From assembly GCA_015680685.1 (NCBI GenBank), contig MNCI01037593.1, forward strand, positions 401,505 to 465,504: DNA of 64,000 nt, read 5' to 3'. This document shows, piece after piece, positions 57,416-64,000 of the stretch. The notes under the pieces were generated by a model. That model made no database searches. It was not told where the DNA came from and was given only the letters and a program-made list of their open reading frames with translations. Numbering within the stretch: position 1 is the first letter of the stretch; every line of letters starts with the position of its first letter. The stretch is from Gnetum montanum. Taxonomy: Eukaryota > Streptophyta > Gnetopsida > Gnetales > Gnetaceae. The position numbers were made by a program, and so were the translations under genes.

Positions 57416-59535
57416 ATGTCTCCTTCTTTGTACGAAAGCACCTCATTGCCTAAGTCTGAAACAGGAAACAATTGGCAGCATAATACACATGATGTTGATC
57501 TACCAATCCCTCAACAAGTTCGAGTGGTATATATTCATCTTGATGAGTATATACCAGAATTTACCTTTATCCTCCATCAAGATAAAAAATGTGTTGGCGA
57601 GACTTAGAAGGTAACATAGTGTTACCTCCTAGTCATTCAATTCCAAGCATGTGTCTTTGTGCTCTCACATGAATTGGCATGCCATAGTTACACACAAAAT
57701 ACATTGTGTAAGATCATGACTCGAGAGAATACCATCCTACAAAGGCAAAACATCAAAGGAACTTACAACAGAAGAGACATCATAAGTCTTTGAAGGGTAA
57801 GTGGTCCCGAGATGTCCCACACGTCTTAAGAGAAAATGAGAGTGGTGAACCTACCTCAAGTAGTTAGCCACACAACGATGTTCATTCCCTTGAATTTGGA
57901 CAAGGGGTTGTGTATCAAAACCTTCATTCCACTATTCATATCCTAGGTTCTAATACCCATGGGCAAAAAATGTTCAAAAAAGGGACATGAACTCATGCTA
58001 AAGGTGGACATTTTGATCACAATCATGATCGGGGCCGAGATCATTGAAGAGAAGGTAGCAAACACCATTATGGTGATGGTTCTCCTTCTTCTTCACCTTC
58101 AGCATCTCCTTCACCCTCTCCTTCAATATCCAGATGTGGTCATAAAGAAAAAGACCATGGGGATAAAGGTAGGCAAAGTGGAAGTCATAGATGAAATGGC
58201 CAGCAAATGGGATGAGGACACTCTAGAGAGTCATGACATAGAAGAAGGGAGAGTAGGAAACAATGTAGGCATCATAGACACCATGGACGAGATGATCACG
58301 ATGAACCCCTACTCACTACTTGAAGTATGCTAGACATAATTGAGGTTGTTAGAATTTCAACAAGGCACTAGAAAGATAGTAGGATCAAGAGATTAGATAT
58401 TAACAATATCCCATAATTTTAAGGGGGATATAACATTGATCCTCAAAATAATTTACAAGAATTCCATGACATGTGTGCATTACAAAACATAGAGAACGAA
58501 TGGAAAAAACTTAAGTTGTTCTCATAGACACTAGTTAAAGAAGCGGAAAGCTGGTACTAGTCCTTAGAACTGGAATCTATTCATAGATGGAGTACTATGT
58601 TAGAATTATTCAATGATAAGTACCAAACGTAGTCTCGAGTGTCTAACTTGCAAAAGAAAATCCAAGGTTGGAAAAAAAGTGGACATGAACCCTTGAATTC
58701 TACCATGGGATGATACTATGTACATTGTTGTCCTAGCCATGGTTATTCACAAAGGGATCAATTGCGCCATCTCTTGGATGGGCTTAGGAATGAAATGAGA
58801 AGAACCCTTGGGACTTATGCCCAAGGAAGACTATTTGAGCTTAGGTCCCATCAAATCCAAAGACTATTGGAGGAAGTTGCTAAGGAAGAAGGTGAACTAC
58901 AAAAGAGAGAAAGTGCAGAAGAGTATAACCGAGATCCTTCCCTCTAGAAGAGGGGAGTAAGATTTTGTGAGATGAAGAAGAGTCACCACTTGAAGAGATG
59001 GTGAATAGGAAAACTTTGCCTATCTAAAAGATGACATTAGAAGTTTTGGCGAAGGTAGACCAAATGTGGGATTCTCCAGAAAATAGATTTCAAACTGTTA
59101 TTAAAATAGTAGAGGAGTCTAGAGAGCAAGGTAGTGAGAAAAGAAAAAAAAAGAGGTTGAACATTCACGTAGCAAGGGTAAGGGAAAAGTTGCCATCATT
59201 GAAGAGGTTGTGGATTTAGAAATAGACAATGATAGTGGATGTGAGATATATCAATATGACCATTCTAAGGAATGTTGCCCTATAATCTCACATTTGCAGG
59301 AGTCTAGGGTGTATGCACTAAACCCACAATTAAATAAAAGGAAAACACCTGAAAGGTTACCTTATCCTCAAGGTAACCCATGGTAGTTTCACCAACCCTT
59401 AACATATTATCCTAGTGGAACTCTATCACAACTGATTGAGCAATATCAACAGTTGCAACACCCACAATCATAGGGAATGCCACCACCAATGTAATAGTAT
59501 CCTTACCGGCAACCTAACCCATATGGATATTACAT
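57416..59535 (+). pseudogene. gag of element D
   Basis: Start MSPSLYESTSLPKSETGNNW, then the palindrome-encoded VVYIHLDEYIPEFTFILHQD. A Ser/Pro- and Arg/His-rich part lies at 58030-58150 (GDGSPSSSPSASPSPSPSIS). The gag core (58440-58950) has FHDMCALQNIENEWKKLKLF, HEPLNSTMG-YY, CPSHGYSQRDQLRHLLDGLR and TYAQGRLFELRSHQIQRLLEE, parallel to A. A zinc-knuckle-like CEIYQYDHSKECCP (about 59240-59280) has lost one Cys. A Gln/Pro/Tyr-rich tail follows. Interrupted by about a dozen stops and frameshifts. Confidence 0.8.
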
Positions 59536-60840
59536 GCAGCAGCCAATCTTCCCACATGACTCTACTAGTCACATCACTTCTCAACCTCACAACCAAGCTT
59601 GCAAGTATTATGGGACTCCCTCTTCTAGAGGTAATATTCTACAATCCTATCATCCTTCTCATTTGGTTGCATCTCTTCCACTAATAGCTCCACTACCACC
59701 TACTCCTACGATGCAAAGTGAAATCCCTATCCAACTGCAACAATGTAATGCCACGAGGGCTGTTAACTCTCAACCTACTATTGGTTCCAATAATCACATG
59801 AACAAAAGACCTTTCTTTAGAACCAACAATCCAACCAAGCTGTTGCAATCACAAGCAGCTGATTTCTTAGATGCCTTAGTATTAATCAAAACTTTGAAGC
59901 CCCCTTCAACCCAATCACCACACTTAACACATACAATCATGCAAAAACATACCATCACCGATTGGATCAAAGTTGGCCACCTTCTTAGGAAATTCTTTGA
60001 TCCTAGGAGTCCTCTAATATACTTACAAATCACTAGAAATGCACTGTCTAAGGCTCTTTTGGATTTAGGTTCTGGTGTCAACTTGATTTTTCAAGAAATG
60101 AACAAGGCCTAGAACCTACCTTCATTGAAAAAGAGCAACATTCATCTACAGTTGGCCAACCAGTCCATCATTGTCCCATTGGGACTAGTAGAAGACATTA
60201 TTACCATTGTTTGTGGATGGTCATGCCCAGCTGACTTCCTAGTGATTTAGGTAAACAATGGTAGGGGGGACTTCCTAATCATAATGGGAAGAGCATGGCT
60301 AAGCACCATCGATACATGCCTAGGAATCCACGATCTTTTCCTAGAAATATCAAAGAAAATATATTTAGAAAGATTAAGAAGAAGAAAGTTCTGTGTATCA
60401 CATATAGTGACACAGGGTGTAATTGCATGTAGAGGTCATGGTTTGTGCAAATTTTAACATTGACTACATGCAATCAATGTGCACAAGTGATTGACATACA
60501 AAGATGCCTATATGCAATAGTCAAAAAATTGGAAGGCACCTAGTGGCTAACAGCTGATTAAGAGAGTAGTTCACTCATATGCATAGAACCAAATGAGGGA
60601 TTGAATTACGCTTACATTGATAGCATAGACGTATTAGAGTAATTCCACCACCAACCTCCAAGTCTTAACCTTGAAAATGTCAACTGGGGGAAGTTGGAAA
60701 TCCCTGAGAAATTTATGCAGGAGCCCCTCAAGCTAAAACCATTGCCCACCGATATGGAATACACATTCCTTAAAAATAGAAAATAGGTAATTATCAACGC
60801 TAAGTTTTCTCCTCAATAGAAAGAATAAAAATAATTCTTT
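59536..60840 (+). pseudogene. gag tail, aspartic protease and linker of element D
   Basis: A 192-codon open stretch (59534-60112) is the longest in the window. It runs from the Pro/Gln/His-rich gag tail through RPFFRTNNPTKLLQSQ to the protease active site ALLDLGSGVNLIFQEMNKA (60053-60110), where the expected Asp is kept at 60062-60064. The second block FLIIMGRAWLSTIDTCLGI (about 60270-60330) is complete. The linker WGKLEIPEKFMQEPLKLK (about 60682-60740) matches B. Stops split the later part. It is cut off at 60840 by the pol deletion. Confidence 0.78.
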
Positions 60841-62329
60841 TCAGGATGTGGTTCTCACTCAAAAAGACAGAGAGAGAGAGAAAATGTGAAAATTCAAAGC
60901 ACACCCCTTAGACATAATAAAGCAATATGGCTACAAAGTCTTTGCATGGTGTGGTTCTCATGCAAAAAAAATTGTGGGGAGGGCGGCTAAGGAGAAAAGT
61001 GAGAATTCAAAGCACACCCCTTAGACATAATAAAGAAATATGGGCTACAAGCATTGGTTATGAAACTAAAAAGAAATGTTACCCATGCTTGAAGGTTCCC
61101 TCTAATTAAAGCCCTTTCTCACTTCCTGCTTCTCCATCTCACTCTCCTTGGGATGGTGGTCACTCTTTGTGGAAGCATTCTTGTTTCCTCAAGAGGATGG
61201 ATTGATGAAGTGTATTGATGCGAGGTCACTAAATGTGGTTGGTTTGAGTCTAGATTTGGGATGAGTTCTACTCAGTTACACTAACCATAAAATATACAAG
61301 GGGCTTTACACAACCTTGTTCTTGGGATTCCATTCCATTCTCTCATTTCCATCTTTCTTCCCATTTCCCACCTCATTGCTAGTTTTATCATTAGTCCATT
61401 TTTGGGTTGATGCATTGTTTTTCTTTGGTGAATTCTTATGGGTAAGTTTTTAACTCTTGCTTCCAAATGACATTTCTAGAGCCTATGGACTCTTTGGTTT
61501 TTGGGTTTGTCAGGGCATAAAAGGCATGAGCCTGCTTTGGGGAGGACCCACTGGCATTCCTTTTTGATGCAAATGTTAAGATCTTTTCCTTAAACATTTC
61601 TCGCAATCAATCATCTTTTGTTTCATCCCCATCTATGACATCCATTTTATTGGTGTTGCCATTGTTATTTTTTTCCAATCTTTCTTGTTCCTCATATTTT
61701 TCCATCTTATAGCTACTGGAGGTTCACTCTTAGTCGTGGGGACCCTAGCATAATTTTTTTAATTTTTTCTATTTTACTAATTGCCTAACCCCTACACCTT
61801 GGGTAGTTGCCAGTGATAAATCTCAAAACCAATTTCTACCATAACCACAACTCAGCCAATGTGCTTCATATCGAGGCAAGGTATCAACTGCATTGTGGTT
61901 TATCTATCCTTGATCATTTGTGACTGTGTTGTGTGTGTAGATGGTGATCATACAAGCAATGGACTAGGCTTGAAGGAAGCACTCAGGATGGATCAGTACT
62001 GGAGCATTTATGAAAGGAGCAAGTCTGATGGTGTGGCTATGGATAAACAATGGAAGGCACAATCTTAACATTGGGGGCAACACGCTTCATTTTCTTTCTC
62101 TCTCTTTCTCTACAAGATGCCAAATAAAGGCTTGGATGTCCTTTATGTACAAGTGTTCACCACAATGGTTATGAACACTAATGTTGTAATATGCTTATTG
62201 ATTCGTTCACTAGGCACGTTGAATTTTTCATTCCATTCCATCATTAGTTGTCAATTAGTTAATAATCTAACACCTTCTTAATATTTTGTAAGGAACTCGA
62301 TGATGAGTTCTCATTCAGTCGTGGGGGTA
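60841..62329 (+). other. Post-pol non-coding region of element D
   Basis: Two tandem units lie at about 60846-60945 and 60946-61045 (GTGGTTCTCA...AATTCAAAGCACACCCCTTAGACATAATAAAG..., quoted in parts). The GGGGAGGACCCACTGG word is near 61540. The PPT-like TTAGTCGTGGGGACC is at 61729-61743. The true polypurine tract AGTCGTGGGGGTA (62317-62329) ends it. No gene. Confidence 0.65.
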
Positions 62330-63214
62330 TGATGAAAGCAGTTACTCTAATTATTAGAGTGAAAGTTTCTATAAAATTAGAGGGGTAGTTTCTCTAAAAT
62401 TAGAGTAGTAGTTTTTGTAATTATTAAAGTAGTTTCTTCCAAGCCTATAAATACAATACCTAGGCGCATAATAGGGAGTAATTCAGAAGAAGAAGTCTTG
62501 GGGAGAAAGTCTTAGAAGGAAGTCTTTCAAAGAAAATATTTTAGAAGTCTTTTAGGAGTCAAGTTAGAGTATTTTTCCAAGTGCTTGCAGCAAGAGGTCT
62601 AAGTGTGGATGGATCTTTATTTGAGCATCGTGTACCTGAGCATACCTTGTGTACGACAATAAAGATGAGCTCTTGGATTCATCCTTGCATCACTTGAGAT
62701 TTGTTTTCTTACTCATTTCTTTCATTTTATTTTATTATTTTATTTTGTTTTACATTTCTATTATTAGCACACATAGTACGTTCACTTCGAGCATGCATGT
62801 AACACTTGGTAACCTAGTAACGATTAGTGTTTGGTAATCCTAGTAGTGTTGCGCTAGTTCAAGATGTGTATGGCAAGCGAGAATGGATACTCGTGTTAGG
62901 ATTAGTTTAAAACCTAGTTAATCAATAGTTAAGTTAAATTAGTCACTTAGTTATATATATATATATATATATATCCCCCCACCCCCCTTGATTAGTAGTA
63001 GGACATACAAACATAAAAGCTATAAAAATCATATGCCTCAAACTTACTTAACCATACAATCGTGACATACAAGTAAGTTTGGGAAGACAACGATCAATCA
63101 ACCCATCCTTGTTCCACAAAGGCGCATAGGCACTTGTCCTTGGAATTCAACAGAATTATGTGTGAAATGCTTATATTTGTATGGTTGAGCATAGCGGTAC
63201 CTCGCTGCTCATCA
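62330..63214 (+). repeat. 3' LTR of element D
   Basis: It begins TGATGAAAGCAG and ends GCTGCTCATCA (885 bp). It aligns with 56376-57279. The AT dinucleotide run at 62951-62974 is about twice as long as in the 5' LTR and is followed by a C-rich run. Confidence 0.9.
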
Positions 63215-63344
63215 AGCATAATAACATCCAACAATTCGAATAATGTTTTGCAACCTTCTCTTGTACACAAATTGGGTTGTAGAGGCCTCAAAACTAACCT
63301 AGAATATGATGATATTTTGTTATTTATTTATTCCCATTACTATT

Positions 63345-64000
63345 TGATGAGACCTAAATTGCTCATAGTGCTGATAGTCATGATATCATTGCCATGATAT
63401 CATAGCCCTGTTGTATCTGTCGCCGTGATATCACCACCCTATTGTATCAGAGTCGCGATATCGCATAGGCCGTGATATCGCGTATGCAATATCGCAGCTG
63501 ATGCGATATCGCGTACGATATCGCGCACGCAATATTGCAGTCTTCCGCCATGTCTATAAATAAGAGGCAGCTCTCCCTTGTTTGGAGATCCCAATTTAGG
63601 AGTAGCGAAGCTCTGGCAGTTTGATCCCTCCAGAGTTAGAATTTTTCCTGTGTCTACCTGTAGTGTGGTGAATGTAATTGTACGGTGTCTTTATTCGAGT
63701 GTGTCGTACTTGGACATACACATGACTGGCAATAAAGATCGAGATTACTTCATCATTGCAACATTCACTTAGTTTATTTATTTGTTATTTATTTGATGTT
63801 ATTTATTGCTTTCATAGTGCGGTGTGAGTACAACTTAACTACGAGCATCTACGGGTGTGTACGGCTAGTTAAGGAATCGGTTGCTCATCGCGATTAGTCT
63901 CTCACCCTTGAAACTCCTAGAAGCAGAACGAGTACAACTTGATTACGAGCATTTAAGTGTGACTGCTTGGTAGCCCAGTGGTGTAGCTAGGGGGATCTAC
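63345..64000 (+). mobile_element. Start of a fifth LTR (element E), cut by the window end
   Basis: TGATGAGACC at 63345 starts an LTR with a dense GATATC-type array (63380-63540), a TATA box (TCTATAAATAAGAGG near 63553), AATAAAG near 63731 and GAGATTACTTCATCATTGCAA as in A. The palindromes keep CpG (GCGATATCGCG), so this is the least decayed copy in the window. The preceding 130 bp hold no feature. Confidence 0.8.
63380..63565 (+). promoter_or_regulatory. Dense GATATC-type palindromic array and TATA box of the E LTR
   Basis: At least nine units in about 150 bp: ATGATATCAT (twice), GTGATATCAC, GCGATATCGC (several), GTGATATCGCG, GCAATATCGC, ACGATATCGC, GCAATATTGC. CTATAAATA follows about 15 bp later. 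Confidence 0.65.

Larger units (their letters stand above)
56376..63214 (+). mobile_element. Athila-like LTR retrotransposon D (gag-protease only)
   Basis: LTRs lie at 56376-57279 and 62330-63214. The target duplication is AACAT / AGCAT (63215-63219), one transition apart. A tRNA-Asp-type primer site adjoins the 5' LTR. gag and protease are followed by the start of the protease-RT linker (EPLKLKPLPTDMEYTFLKNRK). At about 60840 the sequence passes directly to the post-pol zone. The pol deletion endpoint differs from that of C, so the two losses are independent. Confidence 0.9.

Noticed and set aside
63380-63540. Regular short repeats that could suggest a CRISPR-like array
   Set aside because: Units are palindromic, variable and 10-25 bp apart within an LTR promoter of a plant genome. 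There are no spacers and no cas genes.

Overview
The window looks like a stretch of land-plant nuclear DNA made almost entirely of old, decayed and nested transposable elements. I found no intact host gene. The evidence is Athila-like Ty3/gypsy elements with tRNA-Asp-type primer sites, plant L1-type LINEs, an endogenous pararetrovirus, a leucine-rich-repeat resistance-gene relic and a plant CCR4-like gene fragment. The heavy nesting, AT-richness and decay fit a large, slowly purged genome such as a gymnosperm, but the species cannot be fixed from the sequence. Most broken reading frames carry TAG or TAA where Gln or Trp is expected, consistent with decay of methylated cytosines.

Layout. 1-2.2 kb: 5' part of an LTR retrotransposon with a tRNA-Met primer site and a decayed chromovirus-like gag. 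2.7-9.1 kb (minus): nearly full-length endogenous caulimovirid (movement protein, capsid region, protease, reverse transcriptase, RNase H, plus an unassigned extension). 9.9-10.4 kb (minus): LRR relic. 11.4-13.3 kb: long inverted repeat.

13.4-50.5 kb is one layered nest. The oldest layer is a minus-strand L1-type LINE, now in three pieces (about 48.95-50.45, 43.2-44.6 and 13.4-14.65 kb). An insertion 'Y' (about 44.6-48.95 kb) split its endonuclease. LTR element 'X' (14,656-43,206, target duplication AATAC) split its reverse transcriptase; removing X rejoins the frame exactly. X is about 4.2 kb without its guests, shows no recognisable gag or pol, and carries a minus-strand CCR4-like deadenylase pseudogene. 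Three Athila-like elements sit in X: A (16,877-25,246, plus), B (25,394-35,103, minus) and C (36,562-42,774, minus, inside X's right LTR), each with a 5-bp target duplication.

50.5-64 kb: two fragments of a second, non-L1-type LINE in opposite orientations, a tRNA-like SINE head, a fourth Athila-like element D (56,376-63,214, plus) and the start of a fifth LTR, E (63,345 to the window end).

The Athila-like elements form a family. B keeps decayed gag-protease-RT-RNase H-integrase. C and D keep gag and protease only. A keeps gag plus a 3' ORF resembling the putative plant transposon protein domain, with no pol. Their LTR promoters carry arrays of short palindromes just upstream of the TATA box: GCGATATCGC-type in A, C and E, and CTCTAATT/AATTAGAG-type in D. 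This promoter architecture, the captured CCR4-like gene and the nested chronology are the most noteworthy findings.
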